Part shown: positions 6,948-13,503 of the stretch, one piece after another
Layout: the number at the start of each line of letters is the position of its first letter
How positions within the stretch are numbered: the first letter of the stretch is position 1
NCBI GenBank assembly: GCA_021844275.1
Contig: JAKBTR010000052.1
Coordinates: 13,905 to 33,186, forward strand
Length of the DNA: 19,282 nucleotides
Reading direction: 5' to 3'
Origin: Nitrospirota bacterium
GTDB lineage: Bacteria; Nitrospirota_A; Leptospirillia; Leptospirillales; Leptospirillaceae
The notes under the pieces: model-generated
Seen by the model: only the letters and a program-made list of their open reading frames with translations
Told to the model about the DNA's origin: nothing
Databases searched by the model: none
Position numbers and translations under genes: made by a program

Positions 6948-8690
6948 ATGACAAATGAGCGAAAGGCATCACCGGCACCTTCGGCGACCGAGCAGGACGC
7001 CAAAAGCCGGGAAAATTCCTACATCGCCCGTGCCTCCGAATTGCTGGAGGGAGGAAAGGCGCAGACTGCACTGGAACTTCTCGACGAAGGCCTGGGCCTT
7101 TTCCCGCGATCCTCTTCGCTTCTGGTCCAGAAAGGAAAGACGTTCGAATCTCTGCAACAGTGGGAAAAGGCCGAAAGCTGCTACTGGCAGTCCCTGAAAA
7201 GCCCTTTTTCCCCGGTTCCGGAATCTTTCCTGTCCCTGGCACAGCTCCGGCACATTTCCGGAGAATCGGGAAAGGCACTCTGGATTCTGGAAGAGGGCCT
7301 CGCTGCTTTCCCCGAAGACAACGACCTCCTGAGAGAAGCCGGCATCCAGAACGGGCTTTCGGGTCAATGGTGGCTCGCCTTCTCCCGAATAGGAAGCGCC
7401 TACCGGAACCAGCCGTCAAATGCCCAGAACATCCTTGCCTACGCAGCGCTGATTGACCGGCTTTCTCCCCGGGACCTGCTGGTCGAACTGATTCCTCTCA
7501 CGGAAAAACTGGTCGAACAGGATCCTTCCGTGACGGAATATCAAGTCCTGTATGCCCGTGCGCTCGAAAGGAACAACCAGATCCGTAAAGCCATCAAGCA
7601 TGTCCGCACGCTGCTGAAAACCAACCCTCACAACCCCGTTCTTCTGAAGGAAGTCGGCCGGCTCCTTCTGAACCTCAACGAGCATACCCGGTCGATTGAC
7701 TCTTTTCGCCTGTCCATGGAATCCGGAGGAGAGTCCGCCGAAATCCATTATCTTATCTCCATGGCCTACAAGGCGAGCGGAAAACCCCTGGCTGGCATCG
7801 AAGCCATCAAGAGGGCCCTTTCATTCGAACCGGACAACAAGGAATACCAGACTCTTTTGGGTCTCCTGTATATCGACCTTGGAGAACCGGAGAAGGCCAC
7901 CATGGCCTTCCAGACCGTGGACACAGCTTTTCCCTTCCGGGCGCTCGGCGATCTCTATCTCCGGAAGAAATCCCCGAACAAAGCGATTACCGCATACATC
8001 AACGCGTTCGAGAAAGAGCCTGATCCCCAGACCGGCCTTCTCCTTCTGAAATATTTGTCTGCCCGGAAGGACTGGTTCCTGTTTTTCGAGACACTGGCAT
8101 GGATGGAAATCCTTTTCCCGGAAAAAATCGAAAAGCGCTATCTGGGAGAGAAGGTTCTATCCCGGTGGAAAGACGAACAGGACGTCTTCCTGACTCCTGC
8201 AGAGGAACTGGCTATCCGTGCGCTCTCCCTTTATTTCGCGAAGAAAAAGGATTCGGCCTTTCCCCTCCTCGAGCAGGCCGTCCTCGCGGATCCCCTGAGC
8301 GAAGTTCTATACTGGATGCTAGGTCTCCTGGAAGAAGCGAAAGGTAACAAGGAAGCTGCGCTGACATGGTATGGACGCATCCAGCACAGCACACGGGAAC
8401 CGGTCACACTGTTTCATGCCATGGCCCGGGTACATATCCGGGGAGGCGACAGCTTCTCTTCCCTGGAACAGATGCTGGAATCCTTTCTGGCTCAGTATCC
8501 TTCCCGCCCCGGCTTTTACCGGGTTCTCCACGAATGGGCCATCCGGACGGAGAATCGGAACAAGGCCCCGGAGATTCTGATGAAAGCAATGCAGATCCAC
8601 CCGCATGACGTTTCTCTTTATGAACTTTTTTGCCACTATCACCCCGACCTTTCCGGTCGGGACGGGCTTGTGTCGATTCCCTCCGGTTAA
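6948..8690 (+). CDS. Tetratricopeptide-repeat protein
   Basis: A 580-residue protein made largely of TPR helix pairs. Clear repeats lie at about 24-57 (YIARASELLEGGKAQTALELL), 93-126, 197-230 (YARALERNNQIRKAIKHV), 231-264, 266-299 (HYLISMAYKASGKPLAGIEA) and 300-333 (LLGLLYIDLGEPEKATMAF), and more divergent ones continue to the C-terminus. There is no signal peptide or membrane segment; the first 22 residues are hydrophilic and probably disordered, so it should be cytoplasmic. TPR arrays bind partner proteins, but the partner is unknown. The ATG at 6948 follows GGAG by about eight bases. It diverges from cca and converges with ppx, sharing the TTAA at 8687-8690 as interlocked stop codons. Confidence 0.85.
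   Translation: MTNERKASPAPSATEQDAKSRENSYIARASELLEGGKAQTALELLDEGLGLFPRSSSLLVQKGKTFESLQQWEKAESCYWQSLKSPFSPVPESFLSLAQLRHISGESGKALWILEEGLAAFPEDNDLLREAGIQNGLSGQWWLAFSRIGSAYRNQPSNAQNILAYAALIDRLSPRDLLVELIPLTEKLVEQDPSVTEYQVLYARALERNNQIRKAIKHVRTLLKTNPHNPVLLKEVGRLLLNLNEHTRSIDSFRLSMESGGESAEIHYLISMAYKASGKPLAGIEAIKRALSFEPDNKEYQTLLGLLYIDLGEPEKATMAFQTVDTAFPFRALGDLYLRKKSPNKAITAYINAFEKEPDPQTGLLLLKYLSARKDWFLFFETLAWMEILFPEKIEKRYLGEKVLSRWKDEQDVFLTPAEELAIRALSLYFAKKKDSAFPLLEQAVLADPLSEVLYWMLGLLEEAKGNKEAALTWYGRIQHSTREPVTLFHAMARVHIRGGDSFSSLEQMLESFLAQYPSRPGFYRVLHEWAIRTENRNKAPEILMKAMQIHPHDVSLYELFCHYHPDLSGRDGLVSIPSG
8643..8661. repeat. 7-bp hairpin near the TPR/ppx convergent ends
   Basis: CCCGACC, a five-base loop and GGTCGGG form a perfect GC-rich stem within the last codons of the TPR gene and 26 bases beyond the ppx stop. 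No T-run follows on either strand, so it is not a standard intrinsic terminator, but it could protect or terminate the ppx-side mRNA. Confidence 0.45.
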
Positions 8691-9634
8691 GGAACCGTCT
8701 CCCCTGCGGCTTGCAGGAGAACCCCTTCCCTCAATCCTGAATCGGAAACAACAAGTCCCGCCTGGGAGAGGGATCTCATGACGGAAAGAAGGATCAGTGC
8801 GCCGGCGAAAATGATATCCTCCCGTCCTTTTTCCACTCCCGGAATGCGGAGGCGCTCCTCCAGGCTCTTCCGGGCCAGTTCGTCGAACAGGTCCTGCACG
8901 GTTCCCCTGGACAACCCCTTCCTGTGAATCAGCGCCGGATTGTAAACTTTCATCCCCAGTGCCATGGCGAGAAGGGTGGTCACACTGCCGGCCGTACCGA
9001 CAGTCGTGATGCTTGACGTCACATAGGGAAGAAGATGGGAAAAAACCGGCTGAAGGGTTTTACGGACAAAGCTCTCCGCTTCGGAGATTTCCTGTCCGGA
9101 CGGAGGATTCCCCTTCAGGAAACCTTCCGTCAACGTCACGACCCCCACTTCAATAGAGAATGCCTTCAGACATTCCTGCCGGGATTCGCCAAAAATAAGT
9201 TCGGTCGAACCTCCTCCGATATCCAGGACGAGATAAGGAGGAGTCAGACCTTCCATGTCCTGAAGAGCTCCGAGATACGTCAGACGGGCCTCGGTTTCTC
9301 CGTCGATCACATCGATCGGAACACCCGTTCGTTCCAGCACTTCCCTCACAACCTCGGCCTGATTGGAAGACTGGCGGACGGCGCTCGTCGTGACGATACG
9401 GAGTCTTTCCGGAGCAAAAGCTCTGGCCCTTTCCAAAAAATCGTTCAGCACTCGAACGGTTCTTTCCAGAGGACCCGGACCGATCATGCCGGTCTGCCGC
9501 AACCCTTCACCCAGACGCGTAATCCGTCCTTCGGTAAACAGCACTTCCTGAATCCTCTGGGCGGACGCGCGGGCGACCATCATCCGGACGGAATTGGTCC
9601 CCACATCAATCACGCAGACCTTTCTGGCATCCAA
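8687..9634 (-). CDS. Ppx/GppA family exopolyphosphatase / pppGpp phosphohydrolase
   Basis: A 315-residue member of the ASKHA-fold Ppx/GppA family, which removes terminal phosphate from polyphosphate or converts pppGpp to ppGpp. Visible motifs are the phosphate-1 loop VIDVGTNSVRMMV (D10, G12-T13-N14-S15), VTTSAVRQS (81-89), the catalytic acidic loop DGETEARLTYLG (E115 expected as base) and the second phosphate loop LDIGGGSTELI (138-147), with SDSGLREG near the end. It is the short form without the C-terminal HD-like domain, common outside enterobacteria. The start is TTG at 9634, preceded by GAGGAG about ten bases upstream; no ATG fits before the nucleotide loop. The gene begins two bases after the stop of the upstream small protein, so it is translationally coupled to it and to recG. 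Confidence 0.9.
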   Translation of the reverse strand: MDARKVCVIDVGTNSVRMMVARASAQRIQEVLFTEGRITRLGEGLRQTGMIGPGPLERTVRVLNDFLERARAFAPERLRIVTTSAVRQSSNQAEVVREVLERTGVPIDVIDGETEARLTYLGALQDMEGLTPPYLVLDIGGGSTELIFGESRQECLKAFSIEVGVVTLTEGFLKGNPPSGQEISEAESFVRKTLQPVFSHLLPYVTSSITTVGTAGSVTTLLAMALGMKVYNPALIHRKGLSRGTVQDLFDELARKSLEERLRIPGVEKGREDIIFAGALILLSVMRSLSQAGLVVSDSGLREGVLLQAAGETVP

Positions 9635-9636
9635 CG

Positions 9637-9996
9637 CTAAAGACTCCTCGACTCTCCGGTTGTGGCAGCGGGCTTTTCCACTGCGATCCCCGCCTTGCCC
9701 TCACATTCGGACACCGTTCCCATCAACAGGTCCAGCTCGACCAGATCCGCTTCGTCGAGCTCTTCCTGATGCCTCTTAGAATACAGGAAATCTCCCACCT
9801 CGCGATAGGCTTTCCTCAAACGGTTTTCGTTCTGGAACCGGACGAGAATTTCCCGGAGAGCATCATCCAGCCGGAAAAACCATTTGAGAAACCCGAGGCC
9901 CGCAGGAACAGAAGTATTCCATCCCCGTCGGGCGGCCGTCAGAAGATCTTCCTTGTCTTCCTCGACGGAAGAGGCGGTCAACGGATCATGAGCCAT
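9637..9996 (-). CDS. Small helical protein of unknown function between recG and ppx
   Basis: A 119-residue hydrophilic protein not assigned to any family I know. The ATG at 9996 is chosen because GGGAG lies seven bases upstream; it overlaps the recG end by 19 bases. An earlier in-frame start at 10047 would overlap more and lacks a comparable site. Predicted helices cover LLTAARRGW, GFLKWFFRLDDALREILVRFQNENRLRKAYREVGDFLYSKR and EELDEADLVELDLLMGTV; the C-terminus is probably disordered. There is no signal peptide. Its tight position in recG - this gene - ppx points to co-expression, perhaps linking DNA repair or stress with polyphosphate/ppGpp metabolism, but that is inference. Confidence 0.7.
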   Translation of the reverse strand: MAHDPLTASSVEEDKEDLLTAARRGWNTSVPAGLGFLKWFFRLDDALREILVRFQNENRLRKAYREVGDFLYSKRHQEELDEADLVELDLLMGTVSECEGKAGIAVEKPAATTGESRSL

Positions 9997-12119
9997 TCCT
10001 GGACTCCCGGATAGCGGTTCTGGATAAAATTCATGAGCGTCGTCCATTCCCAGGAATGCGCGAGCAAACTTTCGGATGTCGGCTCCAGAAATATTGAAGC
10101 CTGTTCCCGGGCCAGAAGCAAGATCCCGACATCCCGGACAAGATTCGCCACCTGAAACATCGGAAGGCCGGACTGCCGGGTTCCGATAAACTCCCCCGGT
10201 CCCCGAAGGCGGAGGTCTTCTTCGGCTACCAGGAAGCCGTCCTCTGTCCGTTCAAGAATTTCAAGCCGTCCGGTTGATTCTCTGGATGCGTCCGGTCCCG
10301 GAATCAGGTAACACGTTCCCGGTAAACTTCCCCGACCGATCCTTCCACGCAATTGATGAAGCTGGGCCAGCCCGAAACGTTCCGCGTTCTCCACCACCAT
10401 GACGGTGGCGCCGGGAACATCCACGCCGACCTCCACGACGGTTGTCGATACCAGAAGATGGATTTTTCCCGACCGGAAGTCTTCCATGACCGAAGCCTTT
10501 TCTTCCCAGGCCATTTTCCCCGTCAAGAGCCCGATGCGAGCCGAAGGCCATTTCCGGGAAAGAACTCCGTACATGGTCGTAGCATCCTTGAGGTTCTCCT
10601 CTCCGGATTCTTCGATCAGGGGGTACACAACAAAAATCTGCTCTCCCCGACCGAAAACAGGAGCAATATTGTCGTCCCAGAAATGTTCCGAACGACTTTT
10701 CGGAACGATTTCCGTCCGGACCGGAAGTCGTCCGGGAGGTCTTTCGTCGAGAACCGACAGATCCAGGTCTCCGAAATAGGAAAGAGCGAGCGATCGGGGA
10801 ATCGGCGTGGCCGTCATGACGAGGACGTCCGGGTTTTCCCCTTTTTGGATCAGGTTTTTTCGTTGCTCCACGCCGAACTTGTGCTGTTCGTCCACGACGA
10901 TATATCCGAGACACGAAAAAACCAGGGCATCCTGTATCAGGGCGTGGGTTCCCACAACAAGGTCCACATCTCCACGATGCACCGCCTCCATCAGGGCTCT
11001 TTTCTCGGATTTCCGGACGGACTGCGTCAGAAGGGACGTACGGATTCCATGCGGCTCCAAAAGGGCCTTGAGAGATACATAATGTTGCTGGGCGAGGATT
11101 TCGGTCGGAGCCATCAAGGCGGACTGCATCCCGGAGCGAAACGACAGATAGGCCCCCCAGGCGGCAACGACTGTCTTCCCCGAACCGACATCTCCCAGCA
11201 GGAGTCGGTTCATGGGAGACGGGCGCCCCATATCCGATGCGATTTCGTCGCAGGCCCTTTCCTGTGCTGCCGTCATTTTGAAAGGAAGTCCTCCGGTGAA
11301 CATCGCTCGTTCGTCACCCGATTCCACCCGGACCCGCTCCCGGGCGGACATCCGGATTTCTCTTTTCTTGTAACCCATCAGGAATTCGAGAAAGAACAGC
11401 TCCTCGAAAACAAATCGTTTCCGGGGAGGGTACTCCGGAAGAAGAAGCGAGTCCGGATCCCCTTGCACCGGAAGCGTTTGAGGGAAATGAATTCCGACGA
11501 TCGCCGGAAACCATCCCGGGATCTCATTGCTGGCAAAAACCGAATGGGGCAAGGGCTCGAACGTGTTCCCCCACAAAGAGGTCAGGATGAGCCCGATGGT
11601 TTTTCGAAAGAAGGAAGACGTCAATCCGTTGGATTCATGGTAGACGGGAACGATCCGGTTGACATGAAAGCTTTTTTGCCCTTTTTTCTCTTCGTCCATT
11701 TTTTCAACGACGGGAGAGCGAAGGCTCAGAAGTCCGTCATAGGATGAAATTTCCGGCTTTCCGAAAAAAAAGGCCATGGATTTGGGGGGAAGAGTCTTTA
11801 ACAGGTATTCCTGACCAAACCAGACGGCCCGGATCTCTCCCGATCCGTCTTCCAGGTCCGCTTCGATCACAGGAACCCGCAGGTTCCGGATGTTTTTCTT
11901 CCGGATATCACGAACCCGGGCAACGAACCCGGCCGCCGTTCCGGGAACGAGCTGACGGATGGACGGGGTCGCCCGCCGGTCTTCGTAACGAAACGGGAAG
12001 CAATACAGAAGATCGAGCACGGTCCGGTATCCCGCCTGCTCGAGCTTTTCCGCCCTCTTCTTCCCGATATCAGGAACAGCGTACAGGGGTGAAACAAGGG
12101 AAAGATCAGGCTTTTCCAT
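9978..12119 (-). CDS. recG: ATP-dependent DNA helicase RecG
   Basis: A 713-residue superfamily 2 helicase that reverses stalled replication forks and moves Holliday junctions. Residues 1-60 form a helix-hairpin entry (PLYAVPDIGKKRAEKLEQAGYRTVLDLLYCFPFRYEDR). Residues 60-135 form the wedge OB domain that splits DNA. The helicase motifs follow: GDVGSGKT (309-316), APTE (337-340), VVDEQHKFGVEQR (motif II, DEQH 410-413), TATPIPRS (436-443), then STTVVEVGVDVP and QLHQLRGRIGRG (586-597), and the RecG C-terminal hook region GFLVAEEDLRLRGPGEFIGTRQSG. Length is normal and no key residue is missing. The ATG at 12119 follows GGAGGTGG by nine bases. The leader carries a perfect 7+1+7 palindrome at 12148-12162. 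Confidence 0.97.
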   Translation of the reverse strand: MEKPDLSLVSPLYAVPDIGKKRAEKLEQAGYRTVLDLLYCFPFRYEDRRATPSIRQLVPGTAAGFVARVRDIRKKNIRNLRVPVIEADLEDGSGEIRAVWFGQEYLLKTLPPKSMAFFFGKPEISSYDGLLSLRSPVVEKMDEEKKGQKSFHVNRIVPVYHESNGLTSSFFRKTIGLILTSLWGNTFEPLPHSVFASNEIPGWFPAIVGIHFPQTLPVQGDPDSLLLPEYPPRKRFVFEELFFLEFLMGYKKREIRMSARERVRVESGDERAMFTGGLPFKMTAAQERACDEIASDMGRPSPMNRLLLGDVGSGKTVVAAWGAYLSFRSGMQSALMAPTEILAQQHYVSLKALLEPHGIRTSLLTQSVRKSEKRALMEAVHRGDVDLVVGTHALIQDALVFSCLGYIVVDEQHKFGVEQRKNLIQKGENPDVLVMTATPIPRSLALSYFGDLDLSVLDERPPGRLPVRTEIVPKSRSEHFWDDNIAPVFGRGEQIFVVYPLIEESGEENLKDATTMYGVLSRKWPSARIGLLTGKMAWEEKASVMEDFRSGKIHLLVSTTVVEVGVDVPGATVMVVENAERFGLAQLHQLRGRIGRGSLPGTCYLIPGPDASRESTGRLEILERTEDGFLVAEEDLRLRGPGEFIGTRQSGLPMFQVANLVRDVGILLLAREQASIFLEPTSESLLAHSWEWTTLMNFIQNRYPGVQEWLMIR

Positions 12120-12147
12120 AACAGACTTCCACCTCCGGCTCGAACCA

Positions 12148-12162
12148 CCGGCATGATGCCGG
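12148..12162. promoter_or_regulatory. Perfect 7+1+7 palindrome in the recG leader
   Basis: CCGGCAT, one central base and ATGCCGG form a perfect inverted repeat 28 bases upstream of the recG start and about 45 bases behind the rpmB -35 box on the other side. Its symmetry with a single central base suits a dimeric DNA-binding protein better than an RNA hairpin. No known operator was recognised. Confidence 0.45.
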
Positions 12163-12207
12163 ACGCCCGTGTTTCCGGTACTCGCAACGACTTGTCGGGA
12201 AAACCGA

Positions 12208-12236
12208 TTGATTTCGGATACGATTCCCTTTAGAAT
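12208..12236 (+). promoter_or_regulatory. sigma70-type promoter of rpmB
   Basis: TTGATT (12208-12213) and TAGAAT (12231-12236) are separated by exactly 17 bases. The predicted transcription start near 12243 gives a leader of about 33 bases ending in an AAGGGGGAGA ribosome site and the GTG start of rpmB. Confidence 0.65.
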
Positions 12237-12275
12237 TCATCTGTTTTTCGAATTTTTCATAAGGGGGAGAACACA

Positions 12276-12467
12276 GTGGCAGATTCATGTGCAGTATGTG
12301 GGAAAACGAAAGTGGTTGGCAACCAGATCAGCCATTCCCATCGCGTTTCCAAGAGAATTTTCAAACCCAATCTTCAGAATGTCCGTGCCTTGGTCAATGG
12401 TCAGGCAAGACGCATACGCGTCTGTACCCGATGCATCCGGTCCGGAAGCATCAAAAAGGCTCTCTGA
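12276..12467 (+). CDS. rpmB: Large ribosomal subunit protein bL28 (zinc form)
   Basis: A 63-residue ribosomal protein of the large subunit. It carries the typical opening C5-AVC8-GKxxxxGNQISHSHRVSKRxFKPNLQ, then RALVNGQARRIRVCTRCIRSGSIKK. Two Cys pairs (CAVC at 5-8 and CTRC at 50-53) mark it as the zinc-binding (C+) version. Such paralogues are known in some bacteria to be swapped for Cys-free copies under Zur control; no Zur box was recognised here. The GTG start is supported by AAGGGGGAGA five bases upstream. It diverges from recG and converges with ridA, leaving only 25 bases between stops. Confidence 0.95.
   Translation: MADSCAVCGKTKVVGNQISHSHRVSKRIFKPNLQNVRALVNGQARRIRVCTRCIRSGSIKKAL
12430..12452. 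repeat. 11-base inverted repeat in the rpmB 3' end
   Basis: GATGCATCCGG, one central base and CCGGAAGCATC form an inverted repeat with a single A-A mismatch, inside the last codons of rpmB and 41 bases beyond the ridA stop. The plus strand continues with AAAAA, not T, so it is not a standard intrinsic terminator in that direction. It may mark the 3' ends of the two convergent transcripts. Confidence 0.45.
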
Positions 12468-12492
12468 CAGAAGAGAAGAGTTTGCGGGAAAG

Positions 12493-12888
12493 TCAGGAAG
12501 CTGGTGGAACAGGCTTTCTCGCAATCGCTTCCATTTCAATCCGGGCCCCTTTCGGCAAGGCGCTCACGCCCACCGTCGACCGGGCTGGAAATGGCTCTTT
12601 GACCACCCTTCCGTAAATCTCGTTGACCTTTTCAAAGTCCGACATGTCTTTCAGGTAGATCGTCACCTTCAGACAATCCTCCCAGGTCAGCCCCGACGCC
12701 GCCAGAATGTTTTCGATATTGGAGAGGATCTGACAGGTTTCCGCTTCGATCCCCTCTTCGACAAGACGCCCGGATGACGGATCGAGCCCGATTTGCCCGG
12801 AAAGAAAAACCCATCCTCCGGTCTCGCGAAAAACCGAATAAGGTCCGACCGGACCAGGAACATGGGTTGCCCGGTTCTCAGACTTCAA
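12493..12888 (-). CDS. ridA: RidA family reactive-intermediate deaminase
   Basis: A 131-residue RidA/YjgF protein, the trimeric cytosolic enzyme that hydrolyses reactive enamine/imine intermediates made by PLP enzymes. Family features are GPVGPYSV near the start, FLSGQIGLDPSSGRLVEEGIEAETCQILSNIENILAASG, VTIYLKDMSDFEKVNEIYGRVV, and the active-site block FPARSTVGVSALPKGARIEMEAIA with the catalytic Arg and the terminal Glu. The start is TTG at 12888, preceded by an eight-G tract acting as ribosome site; the frame stays open upstream to 13083, but that stretch is only a shadow of the overlapping membrane peptide. TTG and the upstream TGA share bases (TTGA), so the two genes are translationally coupled. 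Confidence 0.92.
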   Translation of the reverse strand: MKSENRATHVPGPVGPYSVFRETGGWVFLSGQIGLDPSSGRLVEEGIEAETCQILSNIENILAASGLTWEDCLKVTIYLKDMSDFEKVNEIYGRVVKEPFPARSTVGVSALPKGARIEMEAIARKPVPPAS

Positions 12889-13067
12889 GCGTCCCCCCCC
12901 AGGAAAGCTCCGATAATGGCGTAGGCCACAGTTGCCACACGGGTGTCGCCATTCAAACGGCAGACTCTGCCACAAGCCGCTTGGCGCCGGTTCCATGCGG
13001 AGAGAAGAAATCCGAACACCGCTCCGAAACCGCCACCGGCGAGAATGGCCTGAAGATGAACATGCAT
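12885..13067 (-). CDS. Small two-span membrane protein, DUF6132-like
   Basis: A 60-residue protein with two short hydrophobic spans, about residues 6-24 (QAILAGGGFGAVFGFLLSA) and 44-58 (VATVAYAIIGAFLGG), separated by a loop with Cys32 and Cys36 (C-G-R-V-C). The arrangement Gly-rich span, C-x3-C loop, short polar turn, second Gly-rich span recalls the DUF6132 family (C-x-S-G-x-C-type loop); that match is from memory and is the least certain part. The ATG at 13067 has AAGGA about seven bases upstream. Its stop overlaps the ridA start, and an eight-G tract runs through its third- and second-last codons. The divergent neighbour encodes a CPSC thiol protein, so a link to membrane thiol or sulfur chemistry is possible. 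Confidence 0.65.
   Translation of the reverse strand: MHVHLQAILAGGGFGAVFGFLLSAWNRRQAACGRVCRLNGDTRVATVAYAIIGAFLGGDA
12893..12900. repeat. Eight-base G tract (minus strand) at a coupled gene junction
   Basis: Eight consecutive C on the plus strand are G on the coding strand. They form the end of the membrane peptide gene (CTG GGG GGG GAC) and the ribosome site of ridA. G-GGG-GGG is a perfect slippery heptamer for a -1 shift, and ridA is in the -1 frame. Confidence 0.8.
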
Positions 13068-13099
13068 GGAACATCCTTTCCACTGGACTGTGATCGATC

Positions 13100-13128
13100 T
13101 TGTCCGAAACAGCGGCTCATTGTATCAT
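13100..13128 (+). promoter_or_regulatory. Candidate promoter of the CPSC thiol protein
   Basis: TTGTCC (13100-13105) and TATCAT (13123-13128) are 17 bases apart. On the opposite strand a good -10 (TACAAT, 13124-13119) could serve the DUF6132-like/ridA pair, though its -35 is poor. The two would overlap back to back. Confidence 0.4.
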
Positions 13129-13159
13129 GGAAGAACCTTTCGAATCCGAAGGTTCTTCC
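13129..13159. promoter_or_regulatory. 11-bp dyad followed by T-rich tract in the thiol gene leader
   Basis: GGAAGAACCTT (13129-13139), a nine-base loop and AAGGTTCTTCC (13149-13159) form a perfect 11-bp stem. On the plus strand eight of the ten following bases are T (TTCTTTTTCG), so it reads as an intrinsic terminator or attenuator located 46 bases ahead of the CPSC gene start. As DNA, it also sits where an operator for the divergent promoters would be expected. Confidence 0.6.
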
Positions 13160-13205
13160 TTCTTTTTCGATCCGCTCTGCTTGCCTGCATCAAGGAGAAT
13201 TGAGA

Positions 13206-13457
13206 ATGGCCAAGGTCTCGGTCGTCTACGCCGACTGGTGTCCCAGTTGTCCGGCAACCAAATCGTTCTGGAAGTCCCTGCGAAACGATATCTCTTTTCA
13301 ATACGAGGAAATCGACATCGACTCCGAAAGGGGCCGGGAAATTGCCCAGCGCCATTCCATCCAGTCCGTTCCAACCACACTCGTGAATGGCAGGGTCTAT
13401 TTCGTGGGCAAGCCTGAAAAATCCCGCGCCATCCAGCTGCTGAAATCCATCGGCTGA
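13206..13457 (+). CDS. Small glutaredoxin/thioredoxin-like protein (CPSC)
   Basis: An 83-residue thioredoxin-fold protein with active site Cys12-Pro-Ser-Cys15 in YADWCPSCPATK, a strand-helix FQYEEIDIDSERGREIAQRHSI and the cis-proline motif V55-P56-T-T, followed by LVNGRVYFVGKP. It is closer to mini-glutaredoxin/NrdH-like or thioredoxin-like domains than to full thioredoxin. No signal peptide, so cytoplasmic disulfide reduction is expected. The ATG at 13206 has AAGGAG eight bases upstream. It diverges from the DUF6132-like/ridA pair and lies behind a dyad with T-tract that may control its transcription. It converges with the cytochrome b-c gene; 46 bases separate the stops, with no clear terminator. 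Confidence 0.85.
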   Translation: MAKVSVVYADWCPSCPATKSFWKSLRNDISFQYEEIDIDSERGREIAQRHSIQSVPTTLVNGRVYFVGKPEKSRAIQLLKSIG

Positions 13458-13503
13458 CCCATTCGACTGCTCCCCTCTTCCATTTTTCAGAATGAGACCT
13501 TCG

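Noticed and set aside
10353..11747. Long plus-strand open frame of 464 codons
   Set aside because: It is fully antisense to recG, whose helicase motifs are complete; the product is rich in Arg, His and Gly and has no domain-like pattern.
12889..13083. N-terminal extension of RidA up to 13083
   Set aside because: It lies out of frame over the DUF6132-like gene, shows no RidA features, and the family start fits the TTG at 12888. It matters only for the frameshift idea.
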